A DNA stretch of 64,000 nucleotides, from NCBI GenBank assembly GCA_007570785.1, contig ML661885.1, forward strand, positions 32,847,942 through 32,911,941, read 5' to 3'. This document shows, piece after piece, positions 10,012 to 20,320 of this stretch. The translations under genes were made by a program, and so were the position numbers. Numbering within the stretch: the first letter of the stretch is position 1; every line of letters begins with the position of its first letter. Under the pieces are notes generated by a model. That model did not search any database. It had not been told where the DNA came from and saw only the letters and a program-made list of their open reading frames with translations. Origin of the DNA: Antilocapra americana (Eukaryota > Chordata > Mammalia > Artiodactyla > Antilocapridae).

Positions 10012-12671
10012 GTGCCCAACATGCTACTGGAGAAGAGTATAGAGATAACTCCAGAAAGAATGAAGAGATGGAGCCAAGTGAAAATAATGCCCAGCTGTGG
10101 ATGTGTGACTGGTGATGGAAGTAAAGTCCAATGCTGTAAAGAACAGTATTGCATAGGAACTTGGAATGTTAGGTCCATGATCAAGGCAAACTGGAAGTGG
10201 TCAAACAGGAGATGGCAAGACTGAACATTGACATTTTAGGAATAAGTGAACTAAAATGGACTGGAATGGGTGAATTTAACTCAGATGACCATTATATCTA
10301 CTACTGTGGGCAAGAATCCCTTAGAAGAAATGGAGCAGCCCTCTAAGTCAAAAAAAGAGTCCAAAATGCAGTACTCGGGTGCAATCTCCAAAACAACAGA
10401 ATGATCTCTATTTGCTTCCAAGGCAAACCACTAAATATCACGGTAATCCTAGTTTATGTCCCAACCAGTAATGCTGAAGAAGCTGAATTTGAATGGTTCT
10501 ATGAAGAGCTACAAGACCTTCTAGAACTAACACCCCCAAAAGATGTTCTTTTCATTATAGGGGACTGGAATGCAAAAGTAGGAAGACAAGAGATACCTGG
10601 AGTAACAGGCAAATTTGGCCTTGGAATACAAAATGAAGCAGGGAAAAGGCTAACAGAGTTTTGCCAAGAGAAGTACTGGTCATGGCAAACACCCTCTCCC
10701 AACAACACAAGAGAAGACTCTGCACATGGACATCACTAGATGGCCAACAACTGAAATCAGATTGATTATATTCTTTACAGCCAAAGATGGAGAAGCTCTA
10801 TACAGTCAGCAAAAACAAGACTGGTAGCTGACTGTGGCTCAGATCATGAACTCCTCATTGCAAAATTGAGACTTAAATTGAAGAAAGTAGGGGAAAGCAC
10901 TAGACCATTCAAGTATGACCTAAATCAAATCCCTTACACTTGTACAGTAAAAGTGACAAATAGATTTAAAGGATTAGATATGATAGAGTGCCTGAAGAAC
11001 CATGGACAGAGGTTCATAACATTGTACAGGAAGTAGTGATCAAGACCATCCCCAAGAAAAAGAAATCCAAAAAGGCAAAATGGTTGTCTGAGGAGGCCTT
11101 ACAAATAGCTGAGAAAAGAAGAGAAGTGAAAGGCAAAGGAGAAAAGCAAAGATATACCCATATGAATGCAGTGGAGTTCCTAAGAACTTCGAGTTACTAA
11201 GAATAGCAAGGAGGGATAAGAAAGCCTTCCTCAGTGATCAGTGCAAAGAAATAGAGGAAAACAACAGAATGGGAAAGACTAGAGATCTCTTCAAGAAAAT
11301 TAGAGATACCAAGGATATATTTCATGCAATGATGGGCACAATAAAGGACAGGAATGGTAGGGACCTAAGAGAAGCAGAAGATATTAACAAGAGATGGCAA
11401 GAATACACAGAAGACCTATACAAAAAAGATCTTCATGACTCAGATAATCATGATGGTGTGATCACTCACCTAGAGCCAAGACATCCTGGAATGTGAAGTC
11501 AAATGGGCCTTAGGAAGCATTACTATGAACAAAGCTAGTGGAGGTGATGGAATTCCAGTTGAGCTATTTCAAATCCTAAAAGGTGATACTGTGAAAGTGT
11601 TGCACTCAATATGCCAGCAAATCTGGAAAACTCAGCAGTGGCCACAGGACTGGAAAAGGTCAGTTTTTCATTCCAATCTCAAAGAAAGGCAATGCCAAAG
11701 AATGTTCAAACTACTGCACAATTGCACTCATCTCACATGCTAGCAAAGTATGCTCAAAATTCTCCAAGCCAGACTTCTACAGTTGGTGAACTGAGAAATT
11801 CCATATGTTCAAGCTGGATTTAGAAAAGGCAGAGGAACCAGAAATCAAATTGCCAACATACATTGGATCATTGAAAAAGCAAGAGAGTTCCAGAAAAACA
11901 TCTACTACTACTGCACTGACTATGCTGAAGCCTGTGACTATCAGACCACCTTATATGCCTCCTGAGAAATTTGTATGCAGGTCAAGAAGCAACAGTTAGA
12001 ATCAGACATGGAACAGACCAGTTCCAAATTGGGAAAGGAGTGTGTCAAGTTTGTATGTTGTCACCCTGCTTATTTAATGTCTATGCAGAGTATGTCATGC
12101 GAAATGCCAGGCTGGATGAAGCACAAGCTGGAATCAAGGTTGCCAGGACAAATATTAATAACCTCAGATATGCAGATGACACCACTCTTATGGCAGAAAG
12201 CAAAGAAGAACTAAAAAGGCTGTTGATGAAAGTGAAAGATGAGCGTGAAAAAGTTGTCTCAAAGCTCAACGTTCAGAAAACTAAGATCATGGCATCTGGT
12301 CCTATCACTTCATGGCATGTAGATGCAGAAACAATGAAAACAGTGAGAGACTTTATTTTGGGGGTCTCCAAAACCACTGCAGATGGTGACTACAGCCAGG
12401 AAATAAAAAGATGCTTGCTCCTTGGAGAAAAGCTGTGGCAAACCTAGGAAGCGTGTTAAAAAGCAGAGACATTACTTTTCCAGCAAAGGTCCATTTAGTC
12501 AAAGTTATAGTTTTTCCAGTAGTCATGTGTGGATGTGAGAGTTGGATCATAAAGAAGGCTGAACACCGAAGAACTCATGCTTTTGAACTGTGGTGTTGGA
12601 GAAGACTCTCAAGAATCCCCTGGGACTGCAAGGAGATCCAACCAGTCAATCCTAAAGGAAATCAGTCCTGA
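10012..12671 (+). pseudogene. Broken BovB ORF2 (endonuclease-reverse transcriptase)
   Basis: Decayed LINE polyprotein. The apurinic-type endonuclease is represented by GTWNVRSM (from 10156) and, in the frame 10401-10739, by FIIGDWNAKVG. The reverse transcriptase catalytic motif YADD is intact at 12169-12180, followed by DTTLMAESKEEL. A C-terminal piece with the CGCESWIIKKAEHRR text lies at 12411-12671. The fragments are in different frames, with breaks near 10225-10400, 10740-10985, 11200-11270, 11500-11525 and 11745-11970. No functional product can be made. Identity as BovB ORF2 is certain; exact frameshift positions are approximate. Confidence 0.88.
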
Positions 12672-12951
12672 ATATTCACTGGAAGGACTGATGCTGAAGC
12701 TGAAACACCAAAACTTTGGCCACCTAATATGAATAGCTGACTCACTGGAAAAGACCCTGATGCTGGGAAAGATTGAAGACAGGAAAAGAAGGGGAAGACA
12801 GAGGATGAGATGGTTGGACAGCATCACAGACTTGATGGACATGAGTTTGAGCAAGCTTCGGGCGTTGGTGATGGACAGGGATGCCTGCCATGCTACAGTC
12901 CATGGGGTCACAATGAGTTGGACACAACTGAGCAACTGAACTGAACTGAAG

Positions 12952-13335
12952 ATGGTTGTGGGGAGAGGGCACCAAGTCTGTCAGAGTATTCTATTGGGCT
13001 GAGACCGGAAGCCTCTCTAAGCCAGCCACCTGGGAATATGCTTGAGAAACTGTGACTGAACACGTGGAGGGAAACTGCCTTGTGACCTTGGGAACGTACT
13101 TAGTTGAACTGGGTTTATGAGTCATTATCTCAAACACAAAGTGTGGGGATCTAGCAAGGGCATTATTGCAGGAGAGGACAAGGACATCAAACATGGATTT
13201 TTTAAGATATAATTTCTGGTTAAAGAATATGTTAAATCATAAGTTTAAAAAATATTATCAAGTTGACCTCCGAAAGGTTGAACTAGGTTATATACAAACC
13301 AACAATTTAGGAGAACATCAGTTTGCATATTAGTC
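12952..13335. other. No recognised feature
   Basis: Single-copy-looking sequence between BovB and an old L1. No family was recognised. Confidence 0.5.
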
Positions 13336-13665
13336 AGCAATGGCTATCATTGATTTTTAAAGTTTTGCTAATCTGATGGGGAAAAATTGATGCTTTAATT
13401 TGAATTTTCCTGGATACTGGTAAATTTGGGCATATTTTCAAGTGTATGCTGGCCAGTTTTATTTTTTCTAAGAACTACCAGGTTATAACTATTGTTTATT
13501 TTCTTTTTTATGTTATTTGCTTTTCCTTATTGAACTGTAAAAACTCTTAGATGGTCCTCTTTCTCTGTCATATTTGTTGCAAATTTTTTTTCCAGTCTGT
13601 TAATTGCCTTTAAACTTTGCTGCTGCATCATACATTGTGCAGAAATAGTTAATTTTTATTTAGAA
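13336..13665 (-). mobile_element. Old L1 (L1M) fragment
   Basis: The plus strand reads 'ttgctaatctgatggggaa', 'gctttaatttgaattttcc', 'tctgtcatatttgttgcaa' and 'ttttccagtctgttaattg'. This matches the reverse complement of mammalian L1 ORF2/3' end text around 'tctgatgggtg', 'ttgtctgtcatatgtgttgc' and 'cccagtctgtcg'. Strongly diverged and inactive. Confidence 0.7.
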
Positions 13666-13744
13666 ATTGTTACTTTTCAAAAATTATTTTGGGATTAATG
13701 TCATTCATAGATCAACTCAGCTACACAATGCCAAAATAATCCCC
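13666..13744. other. Short unassigned spacer
   Basis: Flank between the L1M fragment and the next BovB; no motif seen. Confidence 0.4.
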
Positions 13745-13751
13745 TCAGATT

Positions 13752-15765
13752 GGTTCAGTTGTTCAGTCGTGTCTGACTCTGTGTTCCCTTGTAATGCAGC
13801 CTGCCAGGCTTCCCTGTCCATCACCAACTCACGGAGCTTGCTCAAAATCATGTCCATTGAGTCAGTGATATCATCCAATCATCTCATCCTCTGTCGTCCC
13901 CTTCTCCTTCTGCCTTCAATCTTTCCCAGTATCAAGGTCTTCTCTAATGAGTCAGCTCTTCACATCTTCATGTCTTTGCTTCATGGGTGAGCAAAGTATT
14001 GGAGTTTCAGCTTCAGCATCAGTCTTTCCAATGAATATTCAGGTTTCATTTCTTTTGGGATTGACTGGTTGGATCTCCTTGCAGTCCAAGGGACTCTCAA
14101 GAGTCTTCTCCAACACCACAGTTCAAAAGCATCATTTTTTCAGCTCTCAGCTTTCTTTATGGTCCAACTCTCACATCCATACATGACTACTGGAAAAACC
14201 ATAGCTTTGACTAGATGGACCTTTGTTGGCAACATAATATCTCTGATTTTTAATATGCTATCTAGATTGGTCATAGCTGTTCTTCCATAGAGCAAGTGTC
14301 TTTTAATTTCCTGGCTTCAATCACCATCTGCAGTGATTTTGGAGCCCAAGAAATAGAATCTGTTATTATATCAATTGTTTCCCCATATATTTGCCATGAA
14401 ATGATGGGACTGGATACCATGATCTTAGCATTTTGACTGTTGAGTTTTAAACCAACTTTTTCACTCTCCTCTTTCACTTTCATCAAGAGGCTCTTTAGTT
14501 CCTCTTTGCTTTCTGCCATAAGGGTGGTGTCATCTGCATATCTGAGGTTACTGATATTTCTCCCAACAATCTTGATTCCAGCTGTGCTTCATCTAGCCCA
14601 GCATTTTTCATTATGTACTCTGCATAGATGTTAAATAAGCAGGGTGACAATACACAGCCTTGATGTACTCCTTTCCCAATTTGGAACCAGTTCGTTGTTC
14701 CATGTCCAGTTCTGTTGCTTCTTGACCTGCATACAGAATTCTCAGGAGGCAGGTAAGGTGGTCTGGTATTCTTATCTTTTGAGGAATTTTCCAGTTTATT
14801 GTTATTCACACATCAAAGGCTTTGGAATATCAATGAAGCAGAAGCAGATGTTTTTTCTGGAACATTCTTGCTTTTTCTATGATCCAGTGTATGTTGGCAA
14901 TTTGATCTCTGGTTCCTCTGCCTTTTCTAAATCCAGCTTGAACATATGGAAGTTCTTGGTTTATGTACTGTTGAAGCCTGGCTTGGAGAATTTTGAGTAT
15001 TACTTTGCTAGCATGTGAAATGAGTGCAATTGTGCAGTAGTTTGAACATTCTTTGGCATTGCCTTTCTTTGGGATTGGAACGAAAACTGATCTTTTCCAG
15101 TCCTATGGCCACTGCTGAGCTTTCCAAATTTGCTGGGATATTGAGTGCAACTCTTTAACAGTATCACCTTTTAGGATTTGAAATAGCTCAACTGGAATTC
15201 CATCACCTCCACTACCTTTGTTCCTAGCAATGCTTCCTAAGGTCCCATTGACCTTGCATTCCAGGATGTCTGGCTCTAGGTGAGTGATAACACTGTCGGT
15301 GGTTATCTGGGTCATGAAGATTTTTTGTATACTTCTGCACATTGTTGCCACCTCTTAATATCTTCTGCTTTTGTAATGTTCATACCATTTCTGTCCTTTG
15401 TTGTAACCACCTTTGCATAATTTGTTCCCTTAGTATCACTAATTTTCTTGAGATCTCTAGTCTTTTCCATTCTATTGTTTTCCTCTATTTTTTTGCATTG
15501 ATCACCGAGGAAGCTTTTCTTATCTCTACAGGCTATTCTTTGGAACTCTGCACTCAGATGGCTATTTTCCTTTTCTACTTTGCCTTTCACTTCTCTTCTT
15601 TTCTCAGCTGTTTGTAAGGCCTCCTCAGACAACCATTTCGCCTTTTTGGATTTTGTCTTAGAGATGCTTTTGATCACTGCCTCCTGTACAATGTCATGGA
15701 CCTCCATCCATAGTTCTTCAGGCACTCTGTCTATCGAATCCAATCCCTTAAATTTATTTGTCTAT
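13752..15765 (-). mobile_element. BovB LINE, 5'-truncated, antisense
   Basis: Starts at the BovB 3' tail in reverse ('ggttcagttgttcagtcg') and extends 2.0 kb into ORF2, ending around 'atcccttaaatttatttg'. Minus-strand frames at 14271-14519, 14495-14809, 15103-15351 and 15312-15743 spell degraded reverse transcriptase, e.g. MAESKEELKSLLMKVKEESEK and NKGSGGDGIPVELFQILKGD. All are interrupted by frameshifts. It lies in opposite orientation to the full-length copy at 8759-12951, about 0.8 kb away. Confidence 0.93.
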
Positions 15766-16423
15766 CTATTTACTTACTGATTTTTGTATGTTGACATTGT
15801 ATAAACCTGTTTTACCTTCCCTCTCTCAGGCATAGAATAATTCTACTCTATGAAAATAATAAAAGTGTGAGTTTGCTATTCCAAATTTCTATTTTCCTTT
15901 ATTGCTTTGTTGCATTGGTTGAGCTTTAGTTTTAGTAGCTATGATGGTATTATGCATTCTTATTTTGGTCAGGACTTAAATGGGAAGTGTTTTAATGTTT
16001 CTCCATTATCATGTTTGCTGTTTTTCTGAAAATTTTCTTAATTGAATTATGGAGGAACCTATTTATTCCTAGTTTGATTTTATTAATAATGGTATTGGTT
16101 CATGGGAAATACCTTTTTTATAATAAGATGGGTGTATAATATTCTCTGAATGTGTTAATCTAGTTGAATTATAAATTTATAATTATAAATTATTTATAAA
16201 CAGATTTCTCCATGTGAAACTTATTACACTTTTAGATAAAATCCTAGTCATTTCATTATTCTGTGAAAAAGTTACTTGTTATAATTTGTGAATATGTAAC
16301 TTGACATGTTCGTACTTATGTTTGTAAATGAGATTAGTCTATAGTTCTCCCCAGTTTTTGTTCTTTTGTTTCTGGTTTTGTAACAGGGTTACGCAGCTTA
16401 ACTAAATGAATTTTAATGTTTTT

Positions 16424-16851
16424 TAAAAAAAATTCATTTGAATCAGTTCTACTCAGATGGACGAAACTGGAGCCCATTATCCAGAGTGAAGTAAGCCAGA
16501 AGCAAAACCAATACAGTATATTAACGCATATATATGGAATTTAGAAAGACGGTAATGAGAACCCAGCATGCGAGACAGCAAAAGGAATGCAGATGTATAG
16601 AATAGACTCGTGGATTCTGTGGATGAGGGAAAGGGTGGGATGATATGGGAGAATGGCATTGAAACATGTTAATTATCATATGTCTAATCAATCACCAGCC
16701 CAGGATTGATGCTCAGGGCTGGTGCATCGAGATTTCCCGGGGGGAGGGAGGAGGGAGGTGGGTTCTGGATGGGGAGCATATGTAAACCCATGGTGATATC
16801 ATGGCATTGTAAGCCAAAACTAATAAAAAAAAAGAAAGAAAAAAAAACATT
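16424..16851 (+). mobile_element. Young L1 (L1-BT-like) 3' end
   Basis: Sense-oriented 430-bp 3' tail of a ruminant L1. The start 'aaaaaaaattcatttgaat' is a 5' truncation point near the ORF2 C-terminus, followed by 'cagatggacgaaactggag', the G-rich polypurine tract 'gggggagggaggagggagg' at about 16740, 'gtaaacccatggtgatatc' and an A-rich tail to 16849. It closely matches the reverse complement of the copy at 20017-20440, so it belongs to the same recent subfamily. A 7-bp tttttaa at each edge is a possible but weak TSD. Confidence 0.9.
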
Positions 16852-16944
16852 TTTAATTCTTTGGTAAGTTTATTTAACAGAGTAATTATCTTATCTTTAA
16901 AAGTTGAATAAATTCATTTTGAATTATTGTCTTATAAATGGGAT

Positions 16945-17118
16945 CTTTGTTGCAACATGTGGAATCTTTCCTAGCAGCACAAGGACTCAGTAGTTGCAGG
17001 GTGTGATCTTACTCACCCCAAGGTGTGTGGGATCTTAGCTCCCTGACCAGAGATAAAAACCTGTGTTCCCTGCACTGGAAGGCATAGTCTTAACCACTGG
17101 ACCACTAGGGAAGTCCCT
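16945..17118 (-). mobile_element. CHR-type cetartiodactyl SINE
   Basis: Contains 'ggatctttgttgcaacatg', 'gatcttagctccctgacc', 'gtgttccctgcactggaag' and 'accactagggaagtccc' in the order of the reverse complement of the tRNA-Glu-derived CHR SINEs found in ruminants, hippos and whales. This is an older cetartiodactyl marker, distinct from Bov-tA. It interrupts L1M sequence. Confidence 0.75.
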
Positions 17119-17350
17119 ACTTTTTTTTTTACTCATAGAATTTATTTTTTAATTCATAAAATTTATTCATAGAATTATATCATGATTTCTTGACATTGCA
17201 ATCCCCTAGTTATACTTTTTCTTGTTTCAAGTTACTTTCTATTTTCTCCTTTTTCCTTCAATATATTTAGCAAAGAAAATTTAAAAGTTCTTATTTTATT
17301 GATTAAATCTATTATATAGTTTATAAATGTCCGCTTCTTTCTTTATTGAC

Positions 17351-17559
17351 TCCTATTCCCATTTCAGCAGGTATTGGTCCTTAGTGTATGCTTTACTAGA
17401 AGTTTTTTGAAAGCACACTACAGCACTATCAGATCTTTTTTATGTGAGATTTTCTCAGTTTATGAGAGCTTTTTCATTGATTTTATGGAAAATCAGGTAA
17501 ATTTAATTACAAATCACATTCTCTCTGGATGGATAGAGCTTGTGAAATCTTCCAGTCTT
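17351..17559. other. Unassigned AT-rich sequence
   Basis: No clear family. It is covered by a 116-residue frame (17374-17724) that shows no domain and looks like chance reading of AT-rich DNA. Confidence 0.4.
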
Positions 17560-17724
17560 ACTACATTTTTATTTATTCAAATAATATTTTATATAAAAAT
17601 ATTTAATTCCAACTATGTAGTACATGCTATACTTGCTAAGAATAGATCAGTTAACCAAATAAATATTGTTCCTACCTTTGCAAGGCTTCAGTGTGATGGA
17701 AAAAAAGAGGCCAATAATTCATGA

Positions 17725-17815
17725 TAAACAGATAAGTAAATTATATTTATAAATACTTATAAATTTATAAGTAAAGTACTTATAATTTATAAGTAAATTA
17801 TAATTGTTCTATGAA
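17725..17815. repeat. AT-rich internal repeat (aaatttataagta units)
   Basis: Several imperfect copies of 'taagtaaattata' and 'acttataaatttataagta' follow each other, forming a locally self-complementary AT-rich stretch. Low complexity; no coding content. Confidence 0.6.
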
Positions 17816-18238
17816 GTTGAAAGAAATTAAAAGAGAATAATTTAGACGGAGAAATAGAGAATGTGTCTCTGAAGAAATGACTCTTTAAGAGAATGATGGT
17901 AGGTGAAGGTATGCAAAGGTAGGCAAAGAATGAAGGGAGACCAGTGAGGGTGAGGAGAATAGCACATGCAGAAGCATGGAGAAGAGAATGATTCTGGCTT
18001 GCTCAAAGATAAAGAGTAAGACTACACCAAATTAAGCAGCAGGAGAGAAAGAAAACTAAGATGTCGGCCAAGATCTGAGCTTGATGGGCCTGTAGCCACA
18101 TTCAGAAGATTTGGATTTGATTATAAATAAAATAATAAACCACTAAAAGGCTTTGATATGGGAAGTGATACAATCTAATCCACATTTGTAAAGACTACTA
18201 TGGCTTCAAGGCAGAGAACAAACTGAAGCAGAGAAATG

Positions 18239-18440
18239 GGACTTCCCTATAGCTCAGATGCTAAAGAAACTGCCTGCAGTGCATGAGACCCGGGTTCAGT
18301 CCCTGGGTTAGGAAGATCCCCTGGAGAAGGAAATGGCAACCCACTCCAGTATTCTTGCCTCAAGAATCCCATGGATAGAGGAGCCTGGTGGGCCACAGTC
18401 CATGGGGTCACAAAGAGTCAGGCAAAACTAAGCAACTAAC
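18239..18440 (+). mobile_element. Bov-tA SINE
   Basis: Complete sense SINE: head 'acttccctatagctcagat', B-box-like 'gggttcagtccctgggtta', body 'ggcaacccactccagtatt', 'gaggagcctggtgggccac' and tail 'aaagagtcaggcaaaac'. It interrupts the L2-like repeat. No convincing TSD was found. Confidence 0.93.
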
Positions 18441-18573
18441 ACACATACACAAAGGTGGAAAGGAGAAGAATAGTTAGAAATTGTGACATATAACTAGATG
18501 ATGATTTTTTGCTGTGGTAAGATACGCACAACATAAAATTTACCATCTTAAGTTCTGTAGCACTTAGTATGGT

Positions 18574-18625
18574 TTCCCACAATGCAGGTAGATGCTTTAC
18601 CATCTGAGCCACCAGGAAAGCTGCA
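18574..18625 (-). mobile_element. Bov-tA SINE head fragment
   Basis: Only about 50 bp of the tRNA-like head, in reverse: 'aatgcaggtagatgcttta', 'ccatctgagccaccagg'. It is embedded in the L1 3' UTR ('cacttagtatggtttccca' on the left, 'catttagtatatttacaat' on the right). The flanking duplicate gcacttagta / gcatttagta is a possible TSD. Confidence 0.8.
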
Positions 18626-18734
18626 TTTAGTATATTTACAATGTTTGCAACCATTACCATCATCAAGTTCCAGAATATTTTCATTACTCTAAAAGAAAGT
18701 CATACCCATTAAGCAGTTGTTCCATCAATTCCTA

Positions 18735-19085
18735 TGTTGATGTCCCAACTCTGAGTACCTCAGAAGATGATTGTATTTGGAGACAGACTCTTGAAAGAGG
18801 AAATTAAGGTAAAATGAGATCATATGTTAGGTCATACTTCAATATGGCTGGTGTCCTTCTAAGAAGAATAGATTAGGACATAGACATGCAGAGGAGAGAT
18901 CATATGAAGACAGAGGGAAAAAACATCCATGTTCAAGCCAAGGATATAGGACTCAGAAGAAATCAGCACTGCTAATACCTTAATCTCAAAGGCCTAGCTT
19001 CAAGAATTGTGAGAAAATACATTCTGTTGTTTAAGCCACCCAGTCTGTGATACTTCGTTATGCAGGCCTAGCAAATTAACATACT
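18735..19085 (+). mobile_element. MaLR (MLT1/MST-type) LTR
   Basis: Sense solitary LTR: 'cctatgttgatgtcccaac', 'gattgtatttggagacag', 'ctggtgtccttctaagaag', 'tcatatgaagacagaggg', 'cattctgttgtttaagcc', 'acccagtctgtgatactt', 'ggcctagcaaattaaca'. It is about 350 bp, the right size for a MaLR LTR. It interrupts an L1 3' UTR, so it is younger than that L1. It has no internal region and no genes. Confidence 0.85.
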
Positions 19086-19335
19086 CTTCTTTCCCTTCCT
19101 CCCCTCAGCTCATGGCAACCAATTATTTGCTTTTTACCATTATAGTTTTGCCTATTCTGGATATTTCCTATACAGAGAATCTTACAATATGTGGCCTTTT
19201 GTGTCCAGTTTCTTTTACCTAGCATAATGCTTGCAAGGTTCAGCCATGTTATAATATGTATCATTACTTCATTCCTTTTTTTTGGCTGAATAATATTTCA
19301 TTACATAAATATATCACTTTTTGTTTACTCTTCAG

Positions 19336-19510
19336 TTGGCTGATAATGACTTTATTGTAGAAATAAGGACGAAGTTTTCAGAAACGACTTCTAGATTTCT
19401 GAAAGAACGGATGCCATTTATTGAGGTGGGAATGAATGCAGTAAGAGTGTATTACAGGGAAGATTTGGGAAGCTTATGTCTACAAAGGGATAATGACAAG
19501 TTACCTGGCT
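19336..19510 (-). mobile_element. Probable fragment of the same ancient L2-like repeat
   Basis: 'gccatttattgaggtggga' and 'attacagggaagatttggg' resemble the distal part of the long ancient repeat represented at 62.6-64 kb. Divergence is high. An 84-residue frame at 19321-19575 overlaps it and is not considered coding. Confidence 0.35.
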
Positions 19511-19924
19511 TATACAGGTTTGTATCCTACCATTCTATTACCCTCTCTCTTTCTCTAAGAAATCAGCATGTGTGAGAGAATCTAAACCATTTAAGTCATT
19601 TCAGCTATTTGCCTTTTCTTATCTACCAAGTGAAATTATTTCTGATCAATTCTAGTCCAGGTATATTCCCTCTGACCAATGACAACAAAAATTCCTGAAA
19701 CAAACTAACAGAAAATATGAGCAAAGATTTTCAACATATGAACACATAACTGGGTTTAAGTACTAAGCCAGCCACAGTGTTAAAATTCAATCAACTAACC
19801 ACCAAGTGATTAGAAAGGATTAGTGATCCTTTCTCTTGGTCTCTCAGAACACTGTAGTTCTTTTTAAGCAGTACTTTTTCTATTTATGAAAATAGTAAGT
19901 ACACATTTAAAAAAATTGGTATAT
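19511..19924. other. No recognised feature
   Basis: Single-copy-looking DNA containing a short inverted repeat (aaaggattag / gatcctttct near 19815-19835). Nothing else was seen. Confidence 0.45.
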
Positions 19925-19930
19925 ACAGAA

Positions 19931-20016
19931 AGGAGTTGCTTGTATATTTTTGAGATTAATTGTTTGTCCGTTGCTTCATTGGCTATTATTTTCTCCCATT
20001 CTGAAGGCTGTCTTTT
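19931..20016 (+). repeat. 86-bp direct repeat, copy 1
   Basis: Identical base for base to 20970-21055. It lies outside the L1 poly-A tail, between the tail and the presumed TSD, in the same orientation as its source in the L1. Read on the L1 strand it encodes a fragment of the ORF2 C-terminal region ([20 protein letters not shown]). Confidence 0.95.
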
Positions 20017-20320
20017 TTTTTTTATTAAACATTTTTTTTTATTAGTTTTGCCAAATAATGACATGATATCACCATGGGTTTACATATGCTCCCCCTCTAG
20101 AACCCCCCTCCCTCCTCCCTCCTCCCGGGAAATCTCGTTGCACCAGTCCCAAGCATCAATCCTGGGCCGGCTATTGCTTAGACATATGATAATTAACATG
20201 TTTCAATGCCATTCTCCCATATCATCCCACCCTTTCCCTCATCCACAGAGGCCCTGAGTCTGTTCTATACATCTGCGTTCCTTTTGCTGTCTCACATGCT
20301 GGGTTCTCGTTACTGTCTTT

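Larger units (their letters stand above)
8759..12951 (+). mobile_element. Near full-length BovB (RTE) LINE
   Basis: A 4.2-kb sense-oriented BovB. It opens with the element's 5' UTR ('aaaatggtggagtagaagg' and onward to about 10011), continues through an ORF2 with endonuclease and reverse transcriptase regions, and ends in 'gagcaactgaactgaactg', the BovB tail repeat, at about 12951. Stops and frameshifts break ORF2 into at least seven frames, and the 5' UTR has a small deletion near 9335. Elements of this family move by target-primed reverse transcription, supply the machinery for Bov-tA SINEs, and are known to have spread horizontally between reptiles and ruminants. Non-functional as a whole. 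Confidence 0.93.
15790..17350 (-). mobile_element. Old L1M ORF2 region, split by L1-BT and a CHR SINE
   Basis: Pieces at about 15790-16423 and 16852-16944 follow L1 ORF2 in reverse: 'aaatgggaagtgttttaat', 'gtttctccattatcatg', 'agattagtctatagttctc', 'tgtttctggttttgtaac', then, after the insertion, 'ctttaaaagttgaataaa', where L1 normally reads 'ctttaaatgtttggtagaa'. The text from 17119 to 17350 is AT-rich and plausibly the same element but too diverged to be sure. Inactive relic. Confidence 0.6.
17560..18500 (-). mobile_element. L2-like ancient repeat, split by a SINE
   Basis: 'ctatgtagtacatgctata' to 'attgttcctacctttgca' resembles L2 in reverse ('ctatgtgccaggcactg', 'atccctgccttcat'). It is followed by 'aggctttgatatgggaagt', 'gatacaatctaatccaca' and 'actactatggcttcaag', the order typical of a long ancient mammalian repeat also seen at 62.6-64 kb. 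A further piece at 19336-19510 may be its continuation beyond inserted L1 and LTR DNA. Confidence 0.5.
18508..19335 (-). mobile_element. Old L1 3' UTR, split by a MaLR LTR
   Basis: The left part (18508-18733) reads 'aacataaaatttaccatct', 'gcaaccattaccatcatca' and 'cattactctaaaagaaag', and the right part (19086-19335) reads 'ctcatggcaaccaattatt', 'cctattctggatatttcct', 'acctagcataatgcttgc', 'tggctgaataatatttcat'. Together they give the standard reverse-oriented order of an L1M 3' UTR. The break corresponds to the LTR insertion. A short SINE piece lies inside the left part. Confidence 0.8.

Noticed and set aside
11971..12447. 158-residue reverse transcriptase-like frame that might suggest a retron, DGR or viral gene
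   Set aside because: It is continuous with BovB sequence on both sides, and its YADD context is that of BovB ORF2.
13752..15765. Segmental duplication of 8759-12951 in inverted orientation
   Set aside because: Both are independently truncated and independently diverged BovB copies, so two insertions explain them better than a duplication of one.
19321..19575. 84-residue frame with coding-like residues
   Set aside because: It overlaps the end of an L1 3' UTR and text resembling an ancient repeat.
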